Source of the DNA: Pseudomonas sp. LB-090624
Lineage (GTDB): Bacteria > Pseudomonadota > Gammaproteobacteria > Pseudomonadales > Pseudomonadaceae
Length of the DNA stretch: 64,000 nt
Assembly (NCBI RefSeq): GCF_003205205.1
Contig: NZ_QJRL01000003.1
Coordinates: 62,001-126,000 of the forward strand
Direction: 5' to 3'
The stretch's first letter is position 1, and each line of letters begins with the position of its first letter. The notes beneath the pieces were generated by a model. The model was given only the letters and a program-made list of their open reading frames with translations, had not been told where the DNA came from and searched no databases. Both the position numbers and the translations under genes were made by a program. Positions 55,088 through 64,000 of the stretch are shown here, piece after piece.

Positions 55088-55978
55088 ATGTCCAAACGCC
55101 TGGTGCCCTCCATGACCGCCCTGCAGTGCTTTGAAGCTGCAGCCCGCCATTTGAGCTTTACCCGTGCCGCCGAAGAACTGCACCTCACCCAGAGCGCCGT
55201 CAGCAAGCAAGTGGCGCAGCTGGAAGACATGCTGCGCCATCACCTGTTCCTGCGCATCCGCCGGCGCTTGCAGCTAACCCCAGCCGGCAGCCTGTACCTG
55301 GCCGAGGTCAACAAAATCCTCACCCAGGTGGACATGTCCAGCCGCTACGTACTCACCTACGGCGAGCAGACCGAGATATTGAAGGTAGCCACTCAACCGA
55401 GTTTTGGCGTGCGCTGGTTGATCCCGCACCTCAAGGGGTTCGGCAAACGGCACAGCAATATCCACCTGGATATTCGCAACGAGATGGAACCGTTCGCCCT
55501 GCTGCAGGGCTCGGCTGACGTGGTGTTCTTCTATGGCCAAGGTACCTGGCCGGGGGCTACCTGCGTGGAACTGTTCCGCGAAGAAGTGGTGCCGGTATGC
55601 GCGCCGGAGCTGCTGGCCGGGCGTGAGCTTGGGGGTGCCGAGGAGCTGGCCGAGCTGGTACTGCTGCAAAGTACCTCGCGGCCGGAGGCCTGGCATGAAT
55701 GGTTCCTGGAGCAGGACCTGCAGAGCGTCAGCGCCTACCACGGCCCGCGCTTCGATACGTTCTATATGGCGTTGAGTGCGGCACAGGCGGGGTGCGGGGT
55801 GGCATTGGTGCCACGTTATCTGGCCGCGAAGGAATTGGCGGACGGTAGCCTGGTGGTGCCGTGGAACCATGCGATGCGCAGCACCGGGGCGCATTACCTG
55901 GCGTATGCTGAGCATGCGGCGGAGGTTCCCAAGGTGCGGGCGCTGGTGGAGTGGATTCACGAACAGCTGCAGGCTTGA
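55088..55978 (+). CDS. LysR-type regulator of the ama genes (predicted)
   Basis: This 296-residue LysR-type regulator of the GcvA/AmpR-like group has an HTH in MTALQCFEAAARHLSFTRAA and LTQSAVSKQVAQLEDML, with the effector domain at about 95-290. Its position between divergent amaB and downstream hglS makes it the probable regulator of lysine/pipecolate catabolism. The effector is not predictable from sequence. A 128-bp gap, with no strong terminator seen, separates it from hglS. Confidence 0.93.
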   Translation: MSKRLVPSMTALQCFEAAARHLSFTRAAEELHLTQSAVSKQVAQLEDMLRHHLFLRIRRRLQLTPAGSLYLAEVNKILTQVDMSSRYVLTYGEQTEILKVATQPSFGVRWLIPHLKGFGKRHSNIHLDIRNEMEPFALLQGSADVVFFYGQGTWPGATCVELFREEVVPVCAPELLAGRELGGAEELAELVLLQSTSRPEAWHEWFLEQDLQSVSAYHGPRFDTFYMALSAAQAGCGVALVPRYLAAKELADGSLVVPWNHAMRSTGAHYLAYAEHAAEVPKVRALVEWIHEQLQA

Positions 55979-56106
55979 AGGGTCTAGCCGCGAAAGAGGT
56001 CTGAGGTCGATCAAAAAAGGAATGACACACTCACTTTTTTTCGCTTGTGAGCCAAGTGCATTCCCAGCTTTCATGTAAGCGTCCGAACCTAACCAGGAAG
56101 CTAGCG

Positions 56107-57501
56107 ATGCCCGCCCATGATTTCGTCAGCCCCGACAGCATTCGCGCGCAGTTCTCTGCCGCCATGTCGCTCATGTACAAACAGGAAGTGCCGCTGTACG
56201 GCACGCTGCTGGAGCTGGTGAGCGAAATCAACCAGCAGGTCATGGCCCAACAGCCCGAGGTCGCCCAGGCCCTGCGCTGGACTGGCGAAATCGAGCGCCT
56301 GGACCACGAGCGCCATGGCGCCATCCGCGTTGGCACCGCCGAGGAACTGGCAACCATCGCCCGCCTGTTCGCGGTAATGGGCATGCAGCCGGTTGGCTAC
56401 TACGACCTCAGCTCTGCCGGCGTGCCTGTGCATTCCACTGCCTTCCGCGCCGTGCACGAGCAGTCGCTGCACGTCAGCCCGTTCCGCGTATTCACCTCGC
56501 TGCTGCGCCTGGAGCTGATCGACAACCCGCAGCTGCGTGAGCTGGCACAGGGCATTCTGGCGAAGCGCCAGATCTTCACCGCCCGCGCCCTTGAACTGAT
56601 CGCCCAGTGCGAGCGCGACGGCGGCCTGAACGCCGCAGACGCCGAAGCGTTCGTGCAGGAAGCGCTGCACACATTCCGCTGGCACCATGACGCCACCGTC
56701 ACCGCCGAGCAGTACCAGCAGTTGCACGACCAGCACCGCCTGATTGCCGACGTGGTGGCCTTCAAGGGCCCGCACATCAACCACCTGACCCCCCGCACGC
56801 TGGACATCGATGCGATTCAGGTCGGCATGCCGGCCAAAGGCATCCCGCCAAAAGCCGTGGTCGAAGGCCCGCCCACCCGCCGCCACCCGATCCTGCTGCG
56901 CCAAACCAGCTTCAAGGCCCTGCAGGAAAAGGTCGCCTTCAGCGACCAACAGGGCAGCGAAGGCAGCCACACCGCGCGCTTTGGCGAGATCGAGCAACGG
57001 GGTGCGGCACTCACGCCGAAAGGCCGTCTGCTTTACGACAAGCTGCTTGATGCGACCCGCGCGGCCCTCGGTGGTGCACCGGCCGAAGCGAACGCCGAGC
57101 GCTACATGGCATTGCTGAAGGAAAGTTTTGCCGAGTTCCCGGATGACCTGGCGCAGATGCGCGAGCAGGGCCTGGCCTACTTCCGCTACTTCGCCACCGA
57201 GAAAGGCCTGGCTGCGCGGGACCAAGCTGGCCGCCCGACTACCCTGGAGGGCTTGATCGAGGCGGGCCATGTGCACTTCGAGGCACTGGTGTACGAGGAC
57301 TTTTTGCCGGTGAGTGCGGCGGGGATCTTCCAGTCCAACCTGGGTGACGATGCGCAGGCCGAGTACGGCAGCAATGCCAACCGCGATGCATTTGAAGCGG
57401 CGTTGGGGCTGCAAGTGCAGGATGAGCTGGCGCTGTATGCACAGAGCGAGCGGCGCTCGCTGCAAGCCTGCGCGCAAGCATTGAACCTGGGTTCGATGTA
57501 A
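56107..57501 (+). CDS. hglS: 2-oxoadipate dioxygenase/decarboxylase (DUF1338)
   Basis: This 464-residue DUF1338 enzyme matches P. putida HglS, which converts 2-oxoadipate to D-2-hydroxyglutarate with loss of CO2 and closes the D-lysine route to central metabolism. The reported metal ligands fall on the expected residues: His70 in DHERHGAIR, His226 in GPHINHLTPR and Glu294 in ARFGEIEQRG. Start MPAHDFVSP gives exactly this numbering; an ATG 20 codons upstream is discarded. A GGAAG site lies about 9 nt upstream. Substrate supply from amaA/amaB genes nearby fits. Confidence 0.95.
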   Translation: MPAHDFVSPDSIRAQFSAAMSLMYKQEVPLYGTLLELVSEINQQVMAQQPEVAQALRWTGEIERLDHERHGAIRVGTAEELATIARLFAVMGMQPVGYYDLSSAGVPVHSTAFRAVHEQSLHVSPFRVFTSLLRLELIDNPQLRELAQGILAKRQIFTARALELIAQCERDGGLNAADAEAFVQEALHTFRWHHDATVTAEQYQQLHDQHRLIADVVAFKGPHINHLTPRTLDIDAIQVGMPAKGIPPKAVVEGPPTRRHPILLRQTSFKALQEKVAFSDQQGSEGSHTARFGEIEQRGAALTPKGRLLYDKLLDATRAALGGAPAEANAERYMALLKESFAEFPDDLAQMREQGLAYFRYFATEKGLAARDQAGRPTTLEGLIEAGHVHFEALVYEDFLPVSAAGIFQSNLGDDAQAEYGSNANRDAFEAALGLQVQDELALYAQSERRSLQACAQALNLGSM

Positions 57502-57620
57502 GCCTGTAGAGGGGCCGGGGGCGCCTGTGGGAGCGGGCGTGCCCGCCTCCACCAAGGTTTCTCAAGCCTTAGCGCTTGAGCACGAACGTTGCCCCTACAG
57601 GTACCATGCAGGCGGCTGTT

Positions 57621-59519
57621 TCAGCGGAAGCGGTCCACTTCCTGGCGCAACTGCGCCGCCAACCCTTCTAGTTCCCGTGCGGTAAACGCCAGCTCATTGG
57701 CCACCTCACGTTGCTCGCCGTTGGCCTGGGCAATGCTCTGCAAGTTGCGGCTGAGCACGGTCGCCGTGCTGCTCTGCTCCTGGGTCGCCGTACTGATCAC
57801 AGCAAACTGCTCGCCCGCCGCGCGGCTTTGCTCGTCGATACGCGCCAGCGCCTCTGCCACCTTGTCATTACGCTCCAGACCTTCCTGCATCAGCTGGTTA
57901 CCCTGCTCCAGCGTGGTGATGGCATGTCCGGTCTGCTGCTGGATGCTGGTGATCATCCCAGAGATCTCATCGGTGGCCTGGCGGGTTCGTGCTGCCAACC
58001 CACGCACCTCATCAGCCACCACTGCAAAGCCACGCCCCTGCTCACCGGCGCGGGCCGCCTCGATGGCCGCATTCAACGCCAACAAGTTGGTCTGCTCGGC
58101 AATTGCGGTGATCACGCTGATGATGCCGCCGATTTCTTGCGAACGGGCCCCCAGGCTATCCATCACCGTGGCGGTACCACCAAGGGCCTCGGCAATCTGC
58201 TTCAGCGAGCGCGATGCCTCATCCATGGCGCTGCGGCCGATGCGGGTCTGCTGGGCGTTATCGCGCGCCATACGCTCAGTGCCCGCCATGTTGTCGGCGA
58301 TGTTCATGGATGTGGCGCTGAACTCCTCCACCGCACCAGCCATGCTGGTGATTTCGCCGGACTGCTGGTCCATACCCTCGCAAGCACCAGCAGACAAGCC
58401 GGACAGCGAACGGGCGCGGGTGCTGACTTGCTCGGAAGCGCTGCGGATATGCTCGACCATGGTCGACAACGCCTCGCCCATCTGGTTGAAGCTACGGGCC
58501 AGCTGGCCGATTTCGTCATGGCTGGTCACGCTCAGCCGCGCGTTCAGGTCGCCAGCTCCAAGCGCTTCGGCCTGACGCACCAGGTCGTCCAGCGGGCGCA
58601 ACTTACGCCGCAGTAACCAGAGTGTGGCTGCCACAGCCAGCAGCATGGCCAGCAAGCTGCCAATGGCCAGGCGCAGGCCGACGCTCCAGGTCACCTCGCG
58701 AATTTCCGCCATCGGCATGCTCGCCACCACCGTCCACGGGCCTTCGGCAAAGGGCGCTGTGACCCTGTACAGCGGCTGCTCGGCATTGGCGGGCGGTACC
58801 AGCCATTGGCCCTTCTCGTCCTGCAACGCCAGCGAACCAGTCTGGCCGATGCGGAAGCGCTTGAGGTTGGCAAACTGGGCGTTCTGCGCGTCGGTGTAAT
58901 CGAAACCGACGAACAACACGGCGATCACGCGGCCATTACTGTCGCTCACCGGCACGTAGCGGGTCATGTAGTTGCGCTCGAACAGCACGGCGCGGCCAAC
59001 GTACATTTGCCCGGCCAGCAGCTTGGGGTAGGCCGGGTGCTGGCGATCGAGCTGGGTACCGATGGCGCGGCTGCCATCCTGCTTCTTCAAGTTGGTGCTG
59101 ATGCGCACGAAGTCGTCGCCACTGCGCACGAACAAGGTGGCTATGCCAGCGGTCATCCGCTGGAATTCGTCCACCTGTTGAAAGTCGTTGTTCAGCAGGT
59201 GGTCGCCTTGGTACAAGGCCGGCGTGGCTTGCCCGGCGACCTGCACGGTCTCGCCAGCATGCAGCGACAGGCCCGAGGCGAAGCGGCTCTCGAACAGGCC
59301 GCTCAGGCGCTGGGTATTGTCCTTCAGCGAGCTGTGGAACGTGTCGAGCTGGTCGGCCAGCAGGCGCGCTTCACTGGCCAGGTGGGCCTGACGCGTGGCG
59401 AGGTTGGCATCGTCCAGCGAACGCAGGGCGAACAGGGTACTGCCGGATATCACCAACGCCAGCACGATGGCGAGGGCGACACCGAGTTGCGAGGCGATGC
59501 GGGCACGCGGTTGAGACAT
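57621..59519 (-). CDS. Methyl-accepting chemotaxis protein (Cache 3/Cache 2 type)
   Basis: This 632-residue chemoreceptor has a first membrane helix at about residues 8-30 and a periplasmic sensor at about 31-290 of Cache type ([20 protein letters not shown] and [16 protein letters not shown] are typical of Cache_3-Cache_2). A second membrane helix, a HAMP domain ([17 protein letters not shown]) and the signalling hairpin tip [20 protein letters not shown] follow. The ligand is unknown, though small organic acids are common for this sensor class. The start MSQPRAR has GGAGC about 8 nt upstream. It is a single gene between hglS and a LysR gene. Confidence 0.92.
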   Translation of the reverse strand: MSQPRARIASQLGVALAIVLALVISGSTLFALRSLDDANLATRQAHLASEARLLADQLDTFHSSLKDNTQRLSGLFESRFASGLSLHAGETVQVAGQATPALYQGDHLLNNDFQQVDEFQRMTAGIATLFVRSGDDFVRISTNLKKQDGSRAIGTQLDRQHPAYPKLLAGQMYVGRAVLFERNYMTRYVPVSDSNGRVIAVLFVGFDYTDAQNAQFANLKRFRIGQTGSLALQDEKGQWLVPPANAEQPLYRVTAPFAEGPWTVVASMPMAEIREVTWSVGLRLAIGSLLAMLLAVAATLWLLRRKLRPLDDLVRQAEALGAGDLNARLSVTSHDEIGQLARSFNQMGEALSTMVEHIRSASEQVSTRARSLSGLSAGACEGMDQQSGEITSMAGAVEEFSATSMNIADNMAGTERMARDNAQQTRIGRSAMDEASRSLKQIAEALGGTATVMDSLGARSQEIGGIISVITAIAEQTNLLALNAAIEAARAGEQGRGFAVVADEVRGLAARTRQATDEISGMITSIQQQTGHAITTLEQGNQLMQEGLERNDKVAEALARIDEQSRAAGEQFAVISTATQEQSSTATVLSRNLQSIAQANGEQREVANELAFTARELEGLAAQLRQEVDRFR

Positions 59520-59765
59520 GGGAAGCTCCTGGCAAGAGGCCGGGATCATCCTGATCACGCTGACCGCCCGCATTCTTGTAGACGGGAAGCGCGCCCTCTT
59601 CCGGGACGCTGGTGCCAATGGATCGGCGTCGCTGGCAAATACTTGAGTGTCGGGCCGGGATATTCGCAAACGTTTTCCATCGTCTGTTCCGGCCTTCCCA
59701 CAGGCACTGGCAGGGTCAGGCCGTGCGCACGGCTGCTCCTACAGGAGTTTGGCCTGTGCAGAAGA

Positions 59766-60692
59766 TCAGACGGGTGGCAGGATTTCCACGTCGGGCAAGT
59801 CCATCGCCGCCACCTCCTGCTCAAGAAACGCGCTCAACCGCCGCAAGCGCTCCCCCCCGCGCCGGGTCCGCGGCCACACCAGGTAGTAATCCATGCCACT
59901 GGGCACTGCGGTCGGCCAAGGCAGGCTCAGGCGATTCTGCGCCACATCCTCGGCCACCATCAGCAAGTCGCCCATTGAAATCCCGTAGCCACGCGCTGCC
60001 GCAATCATGCCCAGCTCCAGGGTGTCGAATACCTGCCCCCCCTTGAGCGACACCTTGTCGCTGAGGCCCATGCGCTCCAGCCATTCGCGCCAGTCGCGTT
60101 TATCCACCGTGGGGTGCAACAGCTCGATGCCGGCAAGCCTGCAGACGTCCCAAGGTTCTTGGTCGAGCAGGTCTGGGGCACCGACGGGGATCAACAACTC
60201 CGGGAACAGCTTGCGCACCTCCCAGTCCGGCGGGAACACCCCGTCGCTGAGCAACACCGCACAATCGAACGGTTCCTGGCTGAAGTCCACATGGTCCACG
60301 TCCATCCAGGCGCTGGTCAGCTGCACCTCGTTACCCGGCTGCAGGTGGCGAAAGCGGCTCAGGCAGGCCAGCAACCAGCGCATGGTCAGGGTCGAAGGTG
60401 CCTTCATGCGCAGGATGTCATCTTCGCCACACAAGGTTTCGCAGGCCCGCTCGAACGCTGCAAACCCTTCACGCACCCCCGGCAGCAACACCCGCCCCGC
60501 CTCGGTCAGTTGCAGGCTGCGCCCGCTGCGCACGAACAGGCGACAGGCAAAATGCTCTTCCAGCGTGCGGATATGCCGGCTTACGGCACTTTGGGTAATC
60601 GACAGTTCTTCGCCAGCGCGGGTGAAGGAGCTGAGCCGTGCGGCAGCTTCGAATGCGCGTAGGGCATACAACGGTGGTAGCTGGCGTGGCAT
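59766..60692 (-). CDS. LysR-type (GcvA-like) regulator
   Basis: This 308-residue LysR-type regulator has its HTH in LYALRAFEAAARLSSFTRAG and ITQSAVSRHIRTLEEHF, and an effector domain with the GcvA-group RMKAPSTLTMRWLLACLSRF strand. The start MPRQLPPLY is the usual family beginning; an ATG 18 codons upstream is less likely. It is divergent from the MATE exporter with about 160 bp between, and may control it. A downstream palindromic stretch separates it from the chemoreceptor gene. Confidence 0.92.
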   Translation of the reverse strand: MPRQLPPLYALRAFEAAARLSSFTRAGEELSITQSAVSRHIRTLEEHFACRLFVRSGRSLQLTEAGRVLLPGVREGFAAFERACETLCGEDDILRMKAPSTLTMRWLLACLSRFRHLQPGNEVQLTSAWMDVDHVDFSQEPFDCAVLLSDGVFPPDWEVRKLFPELLIPVGAPDLLDQEPWDVCRLAGIELLHPTVDKRDWREWLERMGLSDKVSLKGGQVFDTLELGMIAAARGYGISMGDLLMVAEDVAQNRLSLPWPTAVPSGMDYYLVWPRTRRGGERLRRLSAFLEQEVAAMDLPDVEILPPV

Positions 60693-60849
60693 GAGGCACC
60701 TGCAAAATGGGCGTGAGGGCTGAATCACCAATGAGCATACATACATGAGTTCAAATCATGGCAACCATCGCTTTTATCCTTTTGTGCAAAGTTGACCGAA
60801 GCCTCAGAATCGCCCTTCGGTCATCACCCCAGGAAGAAGGACAGCCCTC

Positions 60850-62238
60850 ATGCACGTTGCGCCCACCACAGAACTCAAGGCTTTGCTGCGCCTGGCCGGG
60901 CCGCTGATCGCCTCGCAGTTGGCGCACATGCTGATGGTACTGACCGACACCCTGATGATGGCTCGCATCAGCCCGCAAGCCCTGGCCGGTGGTGGCCTGG
61001 GGGCGGCAAGTTATTCGTTCGTGTCGATCTTTTGCCTGGGCGTGATCGCCGCGGTCGGCACCCTGGTCGCGATTCGCAAGGGCGCCAACGACATCGAAGG
61101 CGCCACGCGCCTGGCACAGAGCGGCCTGTGGCTGGCTTGGGGCCTGGCACTGTTCGCCGCGCTGGTGCTGTGGAACCTTGAACCGGTGCTGCTGCTGTTC
61201 GGGCAAAAACCCGAGAACGTGGCTTCGGCTGCGCAGTTCCTGACCCTGCTGCCGCTGGCCCTGCCGGGCTACCTGACCTTCATGGCCTTGCGCGGCTTCA
61301 CCAGCGCCCTGGGCCGCTCGACCCCGGTGATGGTCATCAGCCTGGTAGGTACGGTGCTCAACTACCTGTTCAACGTGGCGCTGATCGAGGGCATGTTCGG
61401 CCTGCCCAAGCTGGGGCTGATGGGCATCGGCCTGGTCACCGCAGTGGTGTCGATGGGCATGGCCATCGCCCTGGCCTTGTACATCCGCTGGCACCCGGCC
61501 TACGCCGCCTATCCGCTGCGCAAGGGGCTGTCGCGCCCGTCGCTGCCGGCGCTGCGCGAACTGTGGCGGCTGGGCCTGCCGATTGGCGGCACGTACATGG
61601 TGGAAGTGGGCCTGTTCGCCTTCGCCGCGCTGTGCATGGGTGTGCTGGGCAGCACCGAACTGGCGGCGCACCAGATCGCCCTGCAGATCGTGTCCACGGC
61701 GTTCATGGTGCCGACCGGGCTGTCTTACGCAGTGACCATGCGCGTAGGCCTGTACTACGGCGCCGGTAACCTGCTGGCGGCGCGCAGCGCCGGGCGGGTG
61801 GGCATTGGCTTTGGCGCGACCATCATGTTTGCTTTCGCAGCGCTGTTCCTGCTGCTGCCCGATGCACTGGTGGGGTTGTTCATCGATCGGAATGACCCAG
61901 GCTTTGCAGCCATCTATCACCTGGCGGTGCAATTGGTGATGGTAGCCGCGTGGTTCGAGTTGTTCGATGGCATGCAGACCATTGCCATGGGCTCTATCCG
62001 CGGGCTGAAGGATGCCAAGACCACCTTCCTGATCGGGCTTTGCTGCTACTGGCTGGTGGGCGCGCCGAGTGCCTGGCTGTTCGCGTTCAACCTGGGTGGT
62101 GGGGCGGTCGGGATCTGGTGGGGCTTGGCGCTGGGCCTGGCGTGTGCGGCGGTGGCGCTGACGTTTGGCTTTGAGTGGCGGATGAAGCGGTTGATGAGAA
62201 AGGCTGGTGTGCCCGACAGGTCCGCAGTGCCAGTGTGA
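60850..62238 (+). CDS. MATE-family multidrug/Na+ or H+ antiporter (NorM/PmpM-like)
   Basis: This 462-residue MATE exporter has about twelve membrane segments in two bundles. Signature segments include LLRLAGPLIASQLAHMLMVL, TDTLMMARISPQALAGGG in the first bundle and MVEVGLFAFAALCMGVLGST plus the RGLKDAKTT loop in the second. Pseudomonas homologues such as PmpM export cationic drugs and biocides. The C-terminus is basic and cytosolic. The preceding LysR gene is divergent and could regulate it. A long palindrome follows. Confidence 0.92.
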   Translation: MHVAPTTELKALLRLAGPLIASQLAHMLMVLTDTLMMARISPQALAGGGLGAASYSFVSIFCLGVIAAVGTLVAIRKGANDIEGATRLAQSGLWLAWGLALFAALVLWNLEPVLLLFGQKPENVASAAQFLTLLPLALPGYLTFMALRGFTSALGRSTPVMVISLVGTVLNYLFNVALIEGMFGLPKLGLMGIGLVTAVVSMGMAIALALYIRWHPAYAAYPLRKGLSRPSLPALRELWRLGLPIGGTYMVEVGLFAFAALCMGVLGSTELAAHQIALQIVSTAFMVPTGLSYAVTMRVGLYYGAGNLLAARSAGRVGIGFGATIMFAFAALFLLLPDALVGLFIDRNDPGFAAIYHLAVQLVMVAAWFELFDGMQTIAMGSIRGLKDAKTTFLIGLCCYWLVGAPSAWLFAFNLGGGAVGIWWGLALGLACAAVALTFGFEWRMKRLMRKAGVPDRSAVPV

Positions 62239-62264
62239 TAGTCGGGGCTGCTCTGCCGCCCTAC

Positions 62265-62315
62265 CGCAACACCAGGCCGCTCCCACATGGCATGGGGGAG
62301 CGGCCTGGTGTTGCG
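62265..62315. terminator. Long REP-type palindrome between convergent genes
   Basis: CGCAACACCAGGCCGCTCCC and its exact reverse complement form a 20-bp stem with an 11-nt loop. It lies between the MATE gene and the GGDEF/EAL gene, so it likely ends both transcripts although no U-run follows. Confidence 0.75.
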
Positions 62316-62343
62316 ATGGAGGGCCAAGCTCTCCCCTGCGATG

Positions 62344-64000
62344 TCACAGGCTAACCAGCTTCGGCCTGCTGCAATCCAGCAGAAAATCGATCAACTCCGC
62401 CACCGGCAGCGGCTTGCTGACCAAAAAGCCCTGCACCTGGTCACACCCAAACCCGCGCAGCAATGCCAGCTGCTCTTCACTTTCCACCCCTTCAGCCACC
62501 ACCTCGAGGTTGAGGTTGTGCGCCAGGTTGATCATGGCGTGCACCAGCTTGCGATTCTCTTCGCGCATCTCCATCTCGGCAACGAAGCTGCGGTCCACCT
62601 TGAGCAAGGTAATCGGCAGGCTGTTGAGGTGGACGAACGACGAAAAACCGGTGCCAAAGTCATCCAGCGAAAAGCGCACGCCCAACCGGCCGAGAGCGTC
62701 CATGGTCTGGCGCACCAGTTCGTTGCGGCGCATCACCGCCGTTTCGGTCAGTTCGAATTCCAGCCAGCGGGCGTCTACGCCGTGCTCGAGGATCAGCCGG
62801 CTCAAGGTGGCCAGCAACTGGCTGTCCTGAAACTGGCGGAAGCTCAGGTTGACCGCCATGTGCAGCGGCTCCAGGCCGCGCTCGCACAACGCCTGCATGT
62901 CGCGCAGGGCGCGGGAGATCACCCAGTAGCCCAACGGTACGATCAGCCCGCTCTGCTCGGCCAGCGGCACGAACTCGCTGGGCGGCAGCAACCCGCGCTC
63001 GGCATGCCGCCAGCGCACCAGCGCCTCAAGGCCGACGATACGCCCGTCAGCCAGGTTCAGCCGCGGTTGGTAGTGCAGTTCCAGTTCGTCACGGCGCAGG
63101 GCGCGGCGCAGCTCGCTTTCCAGGTCGGCGAGGCTGCGGGCGTTGCGGTTGATACGTTCATTGAAGACATGGAAGGTGCAGCCCTGGCTGCCCTTGGCCT
63201 GGCGCATGGCGATATGCGCGTGCCACATCAACGGGTCGGCGCCGCCCTGGGCACGAGCATGGGCCAGGCCCAGGCTGCAGCCTAGCAGCAGGCTTTCGCC
63301 GTCGATCCAGTAGGGTTCGGCCAGGGCCTCGACGATACGCTCGGCAATCCACTCGGCGCGGTTGGCGTCGCGGCGGGTGTCGATCAGCAAGGCGAATTCG
63401 TCGCTGCCCAAGCGTGCCAGTTGGTCGCCCGCCTCCAGCTGGTGCTTCAGCCGCGCCACCACCTGCAGGATCAGACGGTCGCCGCTCTGATGGCCAAGGG
63501 CATCGTTGACATGGCGAAAGTTGTCCAGGTCGAGATGGCCAAGGGCAATGCCACGGCCTTCATTCTCGGCCAGGCGTGCGGTAAGCAGGGCCTGGAAGCC
63601 TTGGCGGTTGGCGATGCCGGTCAGCGGGTCTTGCTCGGCCAGGCGTTGCAAGGTAGCCACCAGCACCCCGCGCTCACGCACATGGCGCAGTGAGCGGCGC
63701 AGGGTATCGGCGTTAAGCTGGCCACGTACCAGCCAGTCGCTGACACCGCTGGGTGCAGCCGCAGGCTCGTGGTCGAGCAGCAGGATCGTCGGCAGCTCGC
63801 AGCGCCCGGGCGCTGGTTGCAGTGCCGAGGTTGCCAGGATCACGGCTTGGCGGTCGTGGCTGAACAGGCTGTCCACCGCTTCCCAGTTCGGTGCGGTCAA
63901 CAGCACTGCGCTGCCGTCCAGTGCCTGCACGCAATCGCGCAGCAGCACGGTCCATTCCGGCTCATCAGCCAACAGCAGCAAACGCAGAGGTTCGACAGGC
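62344..64000 (-). CDS. GGDEF/EAL c-di-GMP protein (5' end cut by window edge)
   Basis: About 552 codons are visible; the coding frame continues past position 64000, so the N-terminus is missing. The N-terminal ~125 visible residues look like a degenerate receiver domain (LLLLADEPEWTVLLRD). A GGDEF domain follows with signature LARLGSDEF, where the first Gly-Gly has become Gly-Ser, so cyclase activity is doubtful. The EAL domain looks intact: GLEALVRW, LTETAVMRR, DDFGTGFSSF and VAEGVESEEQL are all present, consistent with an active phosphodiesterase. It is convergent with the MATE gene. Confidence 0.92.
   Translation of the reverse strand, partial: PVEPLRLLLLADEPEWTVLLRDCVQALDGSAVLLTAPNWEAVDSLFSHDRQAVILATSALQPAPGRCELPTILLLDHEPAAAPSGVSDWLVRGQLNADTLRRSLRHVRERGVLVATLQRLAEQDPLTGIANRQGFQALLTARLAENEGRGIALGHLDLDNFRHVNDALGHQSGDRLILQVVARLKHQLEAGDQLARLGSDEFALLIDTRRDANRAEWIAERIVEALAEPYWIDGESLLLGCSLGLAHARAQGGADPLMWHAHIAMRQAKGSQGCTFHVFNERINRNARSLADLESELRRALRRDELELHYQPRLNLADGRIVGLEALVRWRHAERGLLPPSEFVPLAEQSGLIVPLGYWVISRALRDMQALCERGLEPLHMAVNLSFRQFQDSQLLATLSRLILEHGVDARWLEFELTETAVMRRNELVRQTMDALGRLGVRFSLDDFGTGFSSFVHLNSLPITLLKVDRSFVAEMEMREENRKLVHAMINLAHNLNLEVVAEGVESEEQLALLRGFGCDQVQGFLVSKPLPVAELIDFLLDCSRPKLVSL

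Overview
The window is high-GC chromosomal DNA of a Pseudomonas putida-group bacterium. This rests on gene content and order (rho-trxA-ppx-ppk, cyaA-rnk-cyaY-lptM-lysA-dapF-xerC, sutA, glnK-amtB, ubiK, comM, and the lysine-catabolic block amaA-amaB-LysR-hglS) and on many intergenic REP-type palindromes typical of this group. No rRNA, tRNA, CRISPR array, transposase or integrase gene was seen.

Positions 1-22900 are conserved core. They hold rho (cut by the window edge), thioredoxin, the convergent polyphosphate pair ppx/ppk with a PhoB-box-like site before ppx, a DedA membrane protein, elbB, a class I adenylate cyclase, rnk, frataxin, and a colinear lptM-lysA-dapF-DUF484-xerC-HAD run with short or overlapping junctions. 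Next come sutA and a glnK-amtB operon whose upstream region carries a good sigma-54 promoter and an NtrC-type site. ubiK and a GGCT-fold gene follow, and then a large gene on the opposite strand that is probably a DUF4034 protein.

Positions 22900-25790 are accessory. A direct repeat of about 223 bp, carrying the comM upstream region and the first 28 comM codons, flanks roughly 2.4 kb of visibly AT-richer DNA. Inside are a 3'-truncated HlyD/CvaA-type export adaptor, a DNA-binding-only LuxR-type regulator, a doubtful glycine-rich short peptide and a small membrane protein. This looks like a decayed bacteriocin/microcin-type locus inserted at the 5' end of comM. It is the most unusual part of the window.

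Positions 25690-38050 carry intact comM, a two-gene response-regulator operon divergent from a 1682-residue kinase-like/ATPase/GAF/histidine-kinase protein, an isochorismatase-like (YcaC) hydrolase, two AraC-type regulators and a Kef-type K+/H+ antiporter.

Positions 38050-39200 contain a perfect 60-bp inverted repeat, related to a second element at about 6650-6866. They also contain a structured leader with a 49-codon ORF that overlaps a DUF6124 gene by ATGA.

Positions 39200-51960 are metabolic and transport genes: two further YcaC paralogues with matching upstream regions, LysR regulators, an MFS exporter, an OprD porin followed by an MFS protein with a fused ABM-like tail, a Tat-exported amidohydrolase, an alpha/beta hydrolase and a mechanosensitive channel with a cyclic-nucleotide-binding domain.

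Positions 52000-57500 encode the pipecolate/2-aminoadipate/2-oxoadipate route of D-lysine catabolism. The window ends with a chemoreceptor, a LysR regulator, a MATE exporter and a GGDEF/EAL protein cut by the right edge.
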